In this document: positions 1-12,861 of the stretch, piece by piece
Position numbering within the stretch: the first letter of the stretch is position 1
Layout: each line of letters begins with the position of its first letter
Origin: Zingiber officinale
Lineage: Eukaryota; Streptophyta; Magnoliopsida; Zingiberales; Zingiberaceae
DNA: 64,000 nt
Assembly: GCF_018446385.1 (NCBI RefSeq)
Contig: NC_055998.1
Coordinates: 19,089,173-19,153,172 of the forward strand
Direction: 5' to 3'
The notes under the pieces: model-generated
Database searches by the model: none
What the model was told of the DNA's origin: nothing
Seen by the model: only the letters and a program-made list of their open reading frames with translations
Program-made: the position numbers and the translations under genes

Positions 1-1660
1 ATTTATGAGTGATGGGTGACAATTAGCAGACTTATGATAAAAAGTCATGTTCATGTTTTGCATTAATGACAAGTAATTTGTTCAGTTTTCAAGGTGCCAA
101 GGTGAGGTCAACTTGAGTTGAGCGGCAGTACAAAAAATGAGCGTCCAATCGGAAGATGAAGAATGCATGAAGTTGCGGCAACTCAGTTTTTCATCAGATT
201 AAAATAATCGTTTGATTGGGAAACAAAGGACGCGTGCAAAAGTGGCAACTAAGTTTTTCATCAGCTTAATTCGAACGGTAGTGCAATTAGGAGATGGGGA
301 ATCTCACAATATCCGTTTTAGGCAAATAAACGCTCGTTCGGAGGACAAGAAGCGCAAATAACACCAAGGTCCAATCAATCGGACTTGTATGCTCCTTCGA
401 TTAGATCTGATAGGGAGGCTTATGATACGGCGATTGGGAGGGGCCCCCCCCCCCCCCCCCCCCAAGTCAGTCAAAGTACAAGAGGCTAGCTGACATGGCG
501 ATCAAAGTCAAATAAGGGTCAATCTTGGAAGCCCACGCAGTTGGTTCCTTCGGACGAGAGATAGCCGACCAAATTGTCACGTCGATCAGATTGAGTGGTC
601 GATCAGACTTGAGTCGAATCTTATCCTTGGTTCAAGAATAGCATAGTTAACTATCTCGGCAGAGAGATCTAGCCGATCGGATCATATGTCCAGTTGAACC
701 AGTTAGATACTCAGTTTTTCCAAGCTTGCTGACTCAAGGAAGTGGTTGAGCGAAGGCCGTATTTAGCTATAGTTCTCTAATCCGATCGGGCGGTACCTCC
801 GAGTGGTAGTCTATCAGGCATTTAGGAGGCTCAGTTAGATTATTAGTTTCACGCATAGTAGGCCCCTCAACCCAACGACCTCATACTATTTTTTTTGACA
901 TTTTGTGTCACAAAGGACAGAGAATATTCTGCAAACAAGATGTACACTAGAAACTCTCTTTGCCATGCACAGAAATTGCTGATCCATTTTGGAAAAGGTG
1001 TTAGAACATCTTTATGATTGGTCTTTTTAGAAACGCTTTGAGACTTGTATATAAACAGTGATATTATAAAAAGGGATCTCCATCTATAAGCATAGGTATG
1101 CTCACAAGACATGATACCACTAGCTACTGTTCAGTATTCATTTATTTTACTCTACTCGACTCGATCACTGACTTAAGCAACTAATGCTCTTTTCGAGACG
1201 ATTGGTCATTTGGAGGCATCTTGGGATAGTGAGAAGTTTTTATCTGATCAATATCAGAGTCATCATTTTCAACCAACCATCTTCTCCATTTTCATATAGG
1301 ATAACTGTCCAAATTAAGTAATTGAGTATTTAGCTGTCCGCATATATAATAGCTCCTATCCAAGACAATGCACAAACAAAATTTGGTTTATATCTCAAAA
1401 CTCAAGGAGTAACTAACTTGAAGATGATTAATTAAGATCCAACAACTAAGACATCAGACAATCAGTCATGTAGGATATATATACTCCATAGAAGAGTTAA
1501 CATTAATGGGACTACTACAAGTTGGAAAGGCACTTTTGCAAAATAAACCCATTTATGCAGTGCATCTACATTCCTGAGTCTTTCAACATAGCCATGATAC
1601 TTTCAGCTAACTAACTAAACCTGCACAAAAATTAGTATAATCAAATGATTAATTAATTAA
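1..1660. other. Intergenic region, no gene seen
   Basis: No reading frame here looks like a protein. Bases about 340-830 are less AT-rich and hold recurring CGATCGG-like words, which suggests an old transposon remnant, but no ends or coding domains could be found. A run of 20 C lies at 444-463. The stretch 850-1660 is ordinary AT-rich DNA and contains the 3' flank of the minus-strand homeobox gene. Confidence 0.5.
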
Positions 1661-3189
1661 TTAAGTAGGTAGTAATGAATTAAATAAAATAAATACGAGG
1701 TAATAGGAAGCTCCATGTTGGAGAGGATGGAGGGTCACGCCCCACTCATCAGTAAGCACAGGTTGCCCGGATTGATCCAGAAGGATGGCTTCCGGCCCGA
1801 GCACCTGCCTCACATTTATTCGGCCGGCCGCCACCTCGTACACTGCCTCGCTGGTGATCACCGTCGACCAGCTGGTGCAGGGTGTTCCAGTAGTGCCGTC
1901 AAATATTCCTCCTCCAATTCCCCCCATCAACACTGTTCATTGATGCATAAATTGATGTATAAATTAAAGAAGCAGGAGGAAATGGCATGTAGATCGTGTA
2001 TATATATATCTAAATCATTTGAAGTCGATCGATGCATGAAAAAGACACAGCACAATCTATAGGAGAGCAATGACACAACCATCTACTGTGTCATTCAATC
2101 CTCATCGTATGTATATGTGTCTCGGTGACATGACCGCCTAGAGCTCTGTTCTTCCTTGTCTTTTCTTTACATGAGAAAAGATTGCGTGCACGTAGTTGTT
2201 GTTCTAACAGTAAGGCAGCTCTCAATTTCAGGAGCATTATATTACCATATAGCTACAAAAGTTGAAGTGAGAACACATGGAAATGCATAATGTCAAGTAG
2301 ATGGGAGGGAGGATCCAAGAATAGTTATAGCTGCATCGAACCATCACTCTCAGTATGTGAGAGCTGGGTCATTAATGGCGCATACCTTGTATATCGTTGA
2401 TGATAGGGCTCCCATTAAAGCAGCTGCCTACAGTAGTAGCACTAGCAGTTGGAGCAGCAGCAGCTGCTGCTGCATAAAGTTGCTGTAAATATTGCATCTT
2501 CAACTTGCACTGTTGGTGATCATCATCTTGGCCTTTCTGATCTTGATCCATGAGTAGCATCGCTGGATCGCATAGTTGTTGCGAACTGATGATCGCGGCG
2601 ATGTCTTGCTCTGCCGGCGCCGCAAATTAGTTAGTCTGATTTAGGAACAAGGCCGCAGATGGCGGCCGGGGAGCAGAGTGGAATATAGTGGGGAGTGGTA
2701 AGGTTTTGTTGGCGGAGTTGGTGGATTGGGCGGAGGAGGAGGAGGAGGCGGTGGGGGATGGCTTGTGCTGCCGCCGGCTGGCCGGAGTGAAGTGGTGGCG
2801 GTTGCCGTTCTTGTTCTTGGAGCGGGACTTGCGGTTCTGGAACCAGTAGAAGACGTTGGCATCGCCGACGGGCCCGAACTCCTGGAGCTGGAGTCGGATC
2901 TTGCGGATCTCGTCGCGGCTGGGGTTCACCATGCCGGAGTTGAAGATGGCTTCCAGGATCCGGATTTGCTCCGGCTTCGGGTTCCACCTCGGCTTCGGAT
3001 CCGGGATCCTCTCCTCGCAGCCTACACCACCAAGCAACCATGCAATCATCACCATCATCAGTTCTCGAAACTGAACTGAGATGACGACTGACCTGGATTT
3101 TTCAGGTGAAAGACGTGATCATGTTGCCATTGGTTGCTGCAAGGCTTGGACTTGAACATGCTCGTCCAGTGCTTGTTGGATGAGGCCAT
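1661..3189 (-). CDS. WOX9: WOX9-like WUSCHEL-related homeobox transcription factor, three exons, in-frame stop in exon 2
   Basis: Exons read on the minus strand are 3189-3093, 3021-2386 and 1932-1661, with GT-AG introns between them and matching phases. The protein starts [15 protein letters not shown], the N-terminus typical of WOX8/WOX9 proteins. The WOX homeodomain spans residues about 44-103, from [16 protein letters not shown] to [16 protein letters not shown]. It is followed by a Ser/Pro-rich stretch. The last exon carries the family's C-terminal motif [19 protein letters not shown], then about 15 further residues. WOX9 (STIMPY) proteins are nuclear regulators that maintain cell division in meristems and embryos. 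The oddity is an in-frame TAA at 2629-2627, codon 164 of 334. Reading continues in the same frame beyond it ([13 protein letters not shown] and onward), so either the gene is truncated, the base calls are wrong, or an unseen splice removes the stop. The homeodomain lies upstream of the stop and is complete. Family assignment is firm; WOX8 versus WOX9 is not. Confidence 0.9.
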
Positions 3190-3270
3190 GATGATGATGG
3201 TGGTGGTGGCGGCGGTGGCGGTGGTGGTGGTGCAGAGAGGAGTGATTTATAATGGAAACAGTCGTCACTC

Positions 3271-3280
3271 CTTTATATCC
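3271..3280 (-). promoter_or_regulatory. Possible TATA box of the WOX9-like gene
   Basis: On the minus strand the sequence reads GGATATAAAG about 80 bases upstream of the start codon, a suitable spacing for a short 5' UTR. The intervening leader (about 3190-3232) is a CCACCGCC-type triplet repeat. A second candidate, TATAAATC, lies near 3247-3254 but would leave almost no leader. Confidence 0.35.
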
Positions 3281-6200
3281 GTGTGATGTGCATGTACATG
3301 TCGAATTCCTTTCCTATAACAGCCACCACCTACTACTCCTCTGCTCGATTTATCACATCTATCTATAAATTAAAAATGCTGAATCAAAAGGAACAGCACT
3401 AGTCCTCTCTGCTCATTTATATATCTTCAGTAAAATATAACAAAAGGCTATATATACTGTACATGACTTGTGGTACTGAAAGTTACTGAAAGATGTGGCT
3501 ACACAAGAACTTAGGAAAGAGTCACGAAGGGGAGATGAATTTCTATTGCTAGCATTTGGTCATAGATTTTGATGAATTTTATGGCGAAAAGGTAGTTTAC
3601 AGATGAGGTCTTTTCTTTTTATGAAAGATTCAATTTGAAAGTGGAGATTTACTGATAGATTTATGTTGTGAAGTGTAGTTTGGAGGAGGAGAAATGAATG
3701 GGAAGAGTTAAAGTGTGGGATTATTCTAATGGAGGAGGTTGTTGTGGAGGAATGAATGCGTAAGGGGAGAGAAAGAGGGATTAAAATTAAGCACAAAAGG
3801 TGGAGTTGATTGGGAAATGAGTTGGGAGTAATTGCATGGGTTGAATTGGGTTACTTGGGTCATTGGGTGAGATGGGATGAATATTGGATTGACTCGAGGG
3901 GTCTTCACCCTTTTGCCTTCTCTATGTCTCTCTAATTACTTCTCATTCAAACTTGCAAATATTTATGATTAGGCAATAAAGGCTTCATTGCTTTCAATGG
4001 CTTGGCTTCACAGAAACAAGTACAAGAACAACAAAATCTTGAGGGATGGTGTAATGGCTCTCTAATGGATAATTAAGAGATTAAAATTAGAGTCTCAATT
4101 GTGGTGTATAGTAGGAGATTTTTTCTTAGTGAGAAGTGGGTCGAAGACGTTATCATCTAGATAGACTTGTATGAGTATTTTCTGATTTATCCTAGTGGTC
4201 AGTGAAAATTTTTTATAAAACTAGATTGGACACCTCTAGAAGGGCATTGCTAAATATTCAGAATCTGATCAACCATATCAATATATACATACATACATAC
4301 ACATGAGGATTTTAGTAATATCATATATATATATTAATTACATGCATGTATTATAATTGAGAAGATAGAGATTTCTAACTGGTCAACAAAATTTACTGCA
4401 TCTAGAATTAGTCATTTCGAAGAGCTTAATACTTGGATTATCAAAAAAAATATATAAATCTCTATAAGTGCTTTCCGATTTACCAATGATTAATAAAAAA
4501 CTTTTGTAAAATTGGACCAGTCATCTCTAAAATTAGTCACTTCGAAAAATTAGATAGCTTGATCAGTAAAAGAAAAAAAAAAAGAAAATACATTTAAAGT
4601 ATCTTACCAGGAAAAACTCAATATGCTTTCGAAATAAAAACAAATCAATCTTAAATGCACAAACAAAATAATCATGCAAATAAAAATTGGATATAAGAAT
4701 TATTTATTCAAAAGATTTTTAAAAAAATTTACTCATTATTTAAAAATAAAATTCCTTTTCCGTATTAACTAATGTTAAAAAAGAAAAATAAGAGGACATG
4801 ATTTTTATTTTAAATTGGATATTTAAATGAGACACATGATTCAATTTAGTGTTTCTATATCTATTTATATATATATGGTACGGATTGTTTTAATAAGATC
4901 AAGATGATATGATTTCAATTCTACGAATAAGCATGTCTCACGTTCATTATTCGAATGCAATTAAAAACTTTTATGCAATCAGAACTTTATTTCTTCCTAA
5001 TGATTTAATTTGTCGAGGAATGACAAAAGGCAAAAATATTTAGTAAAATATTATTTTTACTTAGTTAATATAAGGGTAATTAAATTAAATTGAACAAATA
5101 TCTATGTTAATATATGATTTAAATGTTTCTCTCGATTAGTTGTATGACATTTTAATGGAGTTTCCATCATCAAAGGCAAAAAAGAAGAGAGAGACATGCG
5201 ATTAAAAAATAATCAAATTGATAATGTAAACGCAACAAAATTAAGATGTGCAGCCGAACAACAGACTGTTTTGGCCATTGATCGCCTTCACAAACCTTCT
5301 ACAAAAAATTGTTGTCGGCTGTTATAACTCAGAATGCTCACAAAGGCAGGCACCTTTGAGCTGGTTGAAAGATCAGCACAAGTCAACGGTTCGACTATAC
5401 GTAGATTGCATTCTTGAAGTCAGCATTATGCAAATATATTCGGTTGCAAATTTCAAACACTACCTGTGTTGCAAATTTCACATTTGATATTACTAAAATG
5501 TCCCTGTATATGTATGCATATATGCATTCTAGCTGACCAAATTCTGACCATTTAGCACTACCCTATATATAATTGGTCCTGATACAGGTCTGTTTACAGT
5601 CCTGCGTGGTCAAATACCCTGAAACTAACTAGTGTTTAATTAATTCCCATTATCCAACTAATAAAGGAATTCATGGTGGCATGTTTGAGTGAACGCAGGC
5701 CTGCCTGTCCTTTTGCATCACGAAAGAAAGGTTTCTTCCATACGTCATACGTTGTTCAACAAGCCAAAAGTAACTTTTGGAGATCATGCATGACTTTGTT
5801 TGTCAATCCAATGAGCTTCCGTGATGATTCACCCCCTCGTGAGAGCTAATCATGACTCCAATGAGACGATATATGGCTTGTGCGCGAGCGACCCGTGATA
5901 GGCTCTGACGGAGCCAGATTCGCCCATCACCACCACCACCAAACAACTACTGGATCCTCCTCCCGATGAGGTGCAATTTATGGACACAATGCAGGAAAAA
6001 ACACTAAAAAAACCATGAGGAAGGCAATCAATACAATAAATGGCCTTGAATGAGCCATGTACGGTTGAGCACAAACCGCGGGGCGCAAATGCCATCAAAA
6101 GTAGCCATGCATGCATGCATGCTCTTCCTCTAGCTCTGCAAATTAAACTGAAGTCGTCGACATGGGAACGTGGACAGTTTGTATATATCACAAAGAAAAA

Positions 6201-9080
6201 GAGAGAAGAATTGTAAGGCTGCTCCGTTTCCTCTCTGCATCTTTCTCCGTACCCATAAAGCGGGCGAAGCCCCGCTGCTGGCTTTCTAAACCGAAACGGT
6301 CGGGGCTTGCTTTACTGATCCATGCCCTCCCTATTAATTAAAGCGCCTGTGCCGGCAATCTTCACTCTCCGAATATGGCAACGTTATTTACTGCCGATTC
6401 ATTTTTATTGAAGGATCGATATGATGCAGATAAACTATTTGCTCAGAGCTAGCCTTCGGCGCGCGGCAGGGAGAGTTCTCAATGCACAACCTTCGGCAAG
6501 CTTATTTCAGTTGCTCGAGGAAGACGTCAATAACTCTTACTCGTTGCATGCATGCGCGAAGGGATTAATGGCGAGCGGGAACCGAAAGTGGAAGGCTGCA
6601 GCGGCTGATGCGGTCAGTTCCGGGTGCGGTAGCGTATGCTGGCATGGCTGGCTGCAGGCCTCCATCAATTCGAACAGACAAAATACATAATTATGGAAAT
6701 ATATATAGCTAGAAAATTTGTTTCGTCTTCAACGTTTTATCGATCATCCTTTTAATTTCCCCAACGCCTCAAGTGTTGGTGTTATCAAAGCCAGAAGAAA
6801 CACTGGCAAATAAGACTGAAAAGAGGCCAATTAGGAAGACTAAAAACCTCAAAGAAGCTCAGCTGATGCAGCATGGACTCTGGAGAGACTTTTACCATTT
6901 CTTGGTTCTTTGCAGTTTCTTGGCACTGCATTTCTAGACGTGTATGCGCTTGGACTAAGTTTTCTAGGTCTTGGGCTGCATGTTCTTATGATTTCATTCT
7001 AGATTTTTGGAACTTATTTGGTAGCATATCTAAGTTACAGCATCTCCCATGGTAGGAGCTATCAGAGAGGTTTTTGTGGTCCCCATAATATCACATCAAT
7101 ACCAAATCAAAAATAAAAAATCTTACTAAAAAAAACATGCACTTCTTCACGAGTTACTCGATCTATCTTATAAATCATTCTTTAAATATAGTATAAGATA
7201 ATTTAATAGATCATAATTAATAAATTAATTTTTTATTGATCATAATCATAACGTGCCTAAATATGTTCAACCAAGTCAGTTCGAACATGATGATATAGTT
7301 GACTATCACGTAGCTCATAATTTTTTTAGAGATATTTTGAAATTCTTGGGTGGATTCCTAAAATATTTGTAATATTAGAATCTCTTACATCATCATAGGA
7401 TCAATTGACTAGCTACTAAATTCACTTATTCTTAATAATTATGATGTACAAAATAATGCATATATACATGATGTCCTTCAAATTATCTTTGCACCACTGA
7501 TCATTATCTATCAAGATTGGACCATCCCAAATACCCGTTCAACATCCTTTATCACAGTCTTCTATCGTTCCTTAAACATCTTTCTTTTATGATCCTAGGA
7601 GCACGAAAAGCTCTTGACGAAAGTAGCTCATCTTTTTGGCAAAGTTAGCCCTAGGGTGGTCAAGATGGGGTTGATACACAAGGTCCCAACTCTGGCAGGA
7701 CCCACTTTTTTTTACTATTTTTTTTAAAGTAAAGGCTAACAAAATGGAAAAAAAATTAATTAAAAAGGTGGGCCGGCACTTGAATCACACATCGATAGAA
7801 GTTAAGCATTCAATGATCATTGTTTCAATAACTCGTAGATATTCATCGTAATGATCAATAGGGACCCATATCCTCTTTGCATTCGAAATCAACGTCGGGA
7901 TATATCATTGGGATATATTGGCTCATTAGAGAAATAATTATTGACAAGACAAGCGTGTACAACTTCACGATCTCGATTCAAATACCTTTCCATCTATGTT
8001 CGATCTGCCAAAAGAACGTCAAGTTCTTTGGCATATCATTTGTCGTTGCTCATATAGTCAAAATATTATTTGTTTATTTATATCCTCCACATCTTTTGTC
8101 AATTCATTTCTTTAAAATTCCTAGATCATAAACTAGCTAGATCGATCTAGATTTTTAGAAATTTGAAATAAATGAAAATATTTGCATGGTTGAGAATACA
8201 ATGTTTATAGAATAGAGAATTCTAGTTTCCTTATTGGTACTAGTGTGATCGTGCTGTAATATAATAATATATAAATTATTTGAAACTACTGTAACGGACT
8301 TTTCTATGCAAAAAATTATTTTATTTTAATATTATACTTGTCTTAGTAAAAAAAACTAAGAAAAGTATATTTTTTAATATCGTCGGCCTAAAATATTTAT
8401 AGAAGCTTCTTTGATTATAGTATTGTCAATTCTAAGATGTGGGACTAAAGAGAACTATATATTTTTTTTATATAAAACAACCAGAGAAAATTAATAAATT
8501 GTTTCGCTTGTGGAATTACTAATAAACCTTGAAATTATTTTTAGTGTAAATAGAAAAAAAGGACATTAACGTAAATACATTTTAGGCTTCACCAAAGTTA
8601 GTTAGTAAAGGGGGGAGATTTTTAATAAAATAGTAAGATATATAGGCTAGTTTGTAACGATTAATTTGTAACCATTATTTTGTAACGACTATTTAAAATA
8701 AATAAAAAATAGTCATTGAATGACTAATATTTAATCGTTGAACAACCAATTATTTTTTATATTTTATTAATTTTATTGATTTTTTTAAAAAAATTAAAAT
8801 TATAAAAACCTTAATTAAAAGGAGTTACCTCCCATCTGACATGTGAGAACATATGGATGCTCATAACCCCATAGATTGACACAGTTGATATCTACATGGA
8901 TGGTTGATCTAATAAGTTTTGAAGTAATTCCTAACGATATAACATGTCTCATTGGATGTCTAACCTTTCCCATATAAATGACCACTATACTAGGATAAAT
9001 AACTCTATAATTTACCCCTTTTTAAAAATATGGAGTTGTCTTAGAGTACCACTAAGGTGGGTGATGACTTCGTATTTTTC
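3281..9080. other. Long AT-rich intergenic region, no gene supported
   Basis: Several short open frames occur but none has recognisable domains, biased composition or splice context. Visible details are a purine-rich stretch about 3650-3880, short ATAC repeats near 4285-4300, and an ATGC repeat at 6107-6122 that contains overlapping RY-type (CATGCATG) elements. A GC-richer island lies at about 6220-6680; it could be a decayed gene or a non-coding transcript, but nothing identifies it. The segment 7000-9060 is very AT-rich with many homopolymer runs and looks like decayed transposon DNA. Confidence 0.45.
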
Positions 9081-9093
9081 TCCAACATCCGGA

Positions 9094-9425
9094 TGTTGGA
9101 TATTTTAAATAATTGAAAAAGGCTTGAAAAAAAAGTCACAACTTTTGGAGAAAGTCACAACCTTTGGTCATTTTCAATGTGCTTAGTTCTCTATAAAAGA
9201 GGCTAAGTTAGATAGAAAATAAACACACATTCTTACTCTCCTTTTCCTTGTTTTCTATGTTGTCTTACTTAGTGCAAAGTAAAGTCAATTAGCTTCATCT
9301 AATCCTAAAGGATATTCGGTCTTTGTGGTGTAGACCAAATAAAGTCTTAAGGATAGTATTTGAAACACGATTTGGAGTTCAAGATTGGTCTTGTCTTTGA
9401 GCACTAGCCTCCTATAACACCAACA
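9094..9425 (+). repeat. 5' LTR of copia element C1
   Basis: This 332-bp segment begins TGTTGGATAT and ends CACCAACA. It matches 51248-51650 along its length, including the AGTCACAACCTTTG and ACTCTCCTTTTCCTT blocks. A TATA-like CTATAAAAGAGG lies near 9192. It is bounded on the left by a near-perfect palindrome. Confidence 0.85.
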
Positions 9426-11801
9426 ATTTTAAGGCCTTATGCTACCATCCAAAATGGCTAGTGTTGTGAAAGACCTAACATCCAGTATAGTAAAGTTCGA
9501 TAGGTTTAATGACAACAACTTCATCCATTGGAAGAAGAGAGTTCATTTTCTCTTGGTAGCCCTAAAGGTGATTTATGTGCTCAACACCCCAAAGCCAACA
9601 CATGAAGGAGAGGAGGAGACATTGGATAAGCTCCATGAAAAATAGAAGTGAGAGACGAACGATGAAATCTGTAGAGGTCACATCCTCAATGCCATGGGGG
9701 ATAACCTGTTTGACATCTATCATACGGTAGGAACCTCCAAGGAGATGTGGGAAAAACTTAAGGCAAGGTACACAAGAGAAGACTCCACAAGTAAAAAATT
9801 TCTTGTCTCAACATTCTTTAATTATAAAATAATGGGCAATAGGCCCATCATGCAACAATTCACTAAATTAGAAAGAATGTTAAACCATTTTTCTCAACAT
9901 AATTTGGTTATGGATGAAACAATAATTGTCAGTGCTTTGATTGATAAACTTTCCCCTTTTGGAAAGACTTCAAGAGAGATCTCAAACATAAAAAAAAAAA
10001 GAGAGAGATCTCACTTGAAAGTCTAGCTAATTCTCTTCGTATTGAAGAAGAATTGAGAAGGCAAGAAACCTCTCAATCAAAGGAGGATGATAAAGGCAAG
10101 GAGTCAACCAACAAGGTGAATGTCATAAAAGAAAGCCAAAATATCAAATTCAAGAAGAAGACTTTTTATGGTAAGGACAATGGCAAAATCAAGAAAAAAG
10201 GGCAAGTGCTATCATTGCAAGGAGGGACACTACAAGTATGAGTGTTGTCTTCTCAAGAAGAATGGAAATGCTCCAAACTTCCATAACAAAGGCAATGATA
10301 AGAAGGCACTTGTAGCCAGGATCACTAAAATCAACATGGTTAATAAAGAATTCACTTGGTGGGTTGACTCGGGAGCCACCCGACACATATGCAAGAATAA
10401 GGGCTTCTTCAAGTTCTTGAAGAAAATTGAAGATCCTAACTCCGTTGTCTATATGGGGAACTCCTCAACAATACCCATCAAGGGCATAAGGGAGATGGAT
10501 CTAAAATTTACTTTAGGAAAAGTTATAACTTTAACCAATATATTTTTTGTTCCCTAAGTTAGGAAAAATCTGTTATTAGGTAGTCTTTTGAACAAGTTTG
10601 GGTTCAAACTAGTTTTTGAGGCTAATAAGTTTGCGCTTTCCAAGGGTGGGATGTTTGTTGGAAAGGGTTATCTTTGTAATGACGTATTTAAGCTAAATAC
10701 TATGTCTATCAATAAGAATGCATCTTTTGCTTACTTGACTGAGTCTTCAATTGTTTTATGACATTCTAGATTAGGCCATGTTCATTACAAAGAATCTATG
10801 ATATAATTAAATTAGATCTTTTGCTTAAATGTGCCAAAATGATGATGGAAAATGCAACACTTGTATGATTAATAAAATAACCAGAAAGTCTTTCCCACAA
10901 ATTGAAAGGAAAACCAATAAGTCGGAATTAGTGCATAGTGATTTATATGATTTGCATATAGCTCCAAGTTTAGAAGGGAATAAATATTTTGTGACATTTA
11001 TAGATGATCGTACAAGATTTTGTTATGTTTATTTATTACACTTTAAAGATCAAGCATTACAAAGGTTTAAGTCTTATAAACAAGAAGATTTTGTTATGTT
11101 TATTTATTACACTTTAAAGATCAAGCATTACAAAGGTTTAAGTCTTATAAACAAGAAGTTGAACTTGCAAGTGACATTTCTATAAAAAGTCTAAGGACTA
11201 ATAGAGGTGAACTACACCTTATACAACACAACAAAATAGTGTAGCTGAAGGGAAAAATAGGGTGTTAATGGAAATAGTTAATTCCATGATGACTAATGCA
11301 AGTCTAATCAAGGATTTTGGGGTGAAACTATACTTATAGCTTGTTATATACTCAATAGAGTACCAAATAAAATACGGTCAATAGCCCCTTATGAACTTTA
11401 GCACAAAAGGAAGTCTAACCTCAAACATTTAAGAGTGTGGGGTTGTAGAGCCATTGTGAGGCTTTCTGAACCCAAAAATAAAAAATTAGGAGAAAGAGGT
11501 GTAGAGTGAATCTTTATAGGCTATGCACAAAATAGAAAAGCATATAGGTTCATGGTAATTGGATACAATGATTTTATAGGAATCAACACTATCATAGAAT
11601 CAAGAGATGCAATCTTTGATGAACAAAGATTCAATTCCATTTTCAAGAATATAAATAATGACTTGAGAAATGATAATGTTGCTAACTCAAATGGCCAAAA
11701 TGAGATCATTGAAATCAGAAGAAGCAAAAGGGTAAAGAAGGTCAAATCATTTGGCTTAGATTTTGTTACTTATCTTGTTGAAGGTATAAGAAATGAACTA
11801 A

Positions 11802-12861
11802 GGCTACATTTGGTTGGGTGTAATGTAATCTTACTTGTAATGTAATCAAATTTGTAATATAATGTAATCTTAATTGCATTACTACGTTTGGTAATGTAAT
11901 GTATGTAATCTTTGATTACAAGGATGATTACATTCTTTTGTTTGGTGTCCATTATTTTTTATAAAAAATATAATTCGTATTATTATAAAATGACAAAAAT
12001 ATCCTGCGACCTCTACCGATGGCCACCGCAAGCCGCACCTCTGCCGGAGCTTACGACAACCAACGGTCGTCGCCGTTGGCCTCCTCCGCCGGCAATCGCC
12101 ACCGGCAACCGGCGACAGCGACAATCGCCGGCGGCGGCCGACAGTGGTCGCCGGCAACGATCGTCGACGGCGGCCGACGGTGGTCGCCAGCGACGATCGC
12201 TGGCGGCGGCCGACAGTGGTCGCCAGCGACGATCGCTGGCGGCGGCTGACAGTGGTCGCCGGCGAGTCGCCGGCGACGATCGTCGACGGCGGCCGACGGT
12301 GGTCGCCAGCGACGATCGCTGGCGGCGGCAGCGGTCACCGGTGGCGGCGGCGGGCGGTGGTTGCCGACGGCGGCGGTCGGCAGTGGCGACGGTAGCCGGA
12401 GGTGGCAGTGGCAGTGGCGGTGCCGGCGGGCGGTGGTCGCCGGCGGCGACGGTCGGCGGTGGTTGCCGGCGGCGACGGTCGGCGGTGGTCGCCGGCGGCC
12501 GACGGTGGTGGTGGTGGCCGGCGGTGGCCGGCGGCAACGGCGACGGTGGCGGCGGTAGGCGGTGTTCGCCGGCGGCGGGCGGTGGTCGTCGGCAGCCGGC
12601 GGTGGTTGTCGGCGACAGTGGATGGCAGCCACGGTGGACTAGGGGTATATTCGATGTTTAAATTTTGGTTAAACGGTGATCTCGTAATGTAATCCGATTA
12701 CATAGTATTTGCTTTGTAATCTAGATTACAAAACTTCACTACCTTTTATAATCCAGATTACATTACATTACAAGTTTAAAATTAAACCAAACAAAATAAT
12801 CAACCTTGTAATGTAATCCTGATTACATTACAAGGCAAATTACACTCTACCAAACGTAGCC
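11802..12861. mobile_element. Harbinger/Tourist-like DNA transposon (no transposase seen) with GC-rich core
   Basis: The 1,060-bp insertion has terminal inverted repeats GGCTACATTTGGTTGGGTGT and, inverted, GGCTACGTTTGGTAGAGTGT. It is flanked by a 3-bp TAA duplication (11799-11801 and 12862-12864), the hallmark of PIF/Harbinger elements. Subterminal arms are AT-rich and repeat TGTAATGTAATC and its complement. No transposase is present. The centre is an extreme GC-rich minisatellite, listed separately. It sits between the integrase and reverse-transcriptase regions of C1, so it arrived after C1. Confidence 0.85.
12010..12640. repeat. GC-rich 36-bp minisatellite inside the Harbinger-like element
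   Basis: The sequence is about three-quarters or more G+C, in contrast to its AT-rich arms. A 36-bp unit of the type GTGGTCGCCAGCGACGATCG plus a CTGGCGGCGGCCGACA half repeats clearly at about 12130-12330, then decays into variants built from GGCGGCG, GGTGGTCG and CCGGCGG words. The period is divisible by three, so long open frames run through every phase on both strands. Those are a by-product of composition and not evidence for a gene. Confidence 0.85.

Noticed and set aside
444-463. Run of 20 C bases as a special structure
   Set aside because: A homopolymer of this kind is more likely slippage or an assembly estimate than a functional element, and nothing around it supports a role.
6264-6310. 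Hairpin with arms GCGAAGCCCCG and CGGGGCTTGC as a microRNA precursor
   Set aside because: The paired stem is only about ten bases around a 26-base loop, too short for a plant microRNA precursor, and no known mature sequence was recognised.
6421-6690. 89-residue open frame in a GC-richer island
   Set aside because: No domain, no splice or promoter context, and no similarity I recognise. It may be chance.
11912-12661. Long open frames (up to 249 residues) on both strands with repeated WSPATIAGGG-like text
   Set aside because: They are translations of the 36-bp GC-rich minisatellite; open frames occur in all phases because the period is a multiple of three and stop codons are rare in GC-rich DNA.
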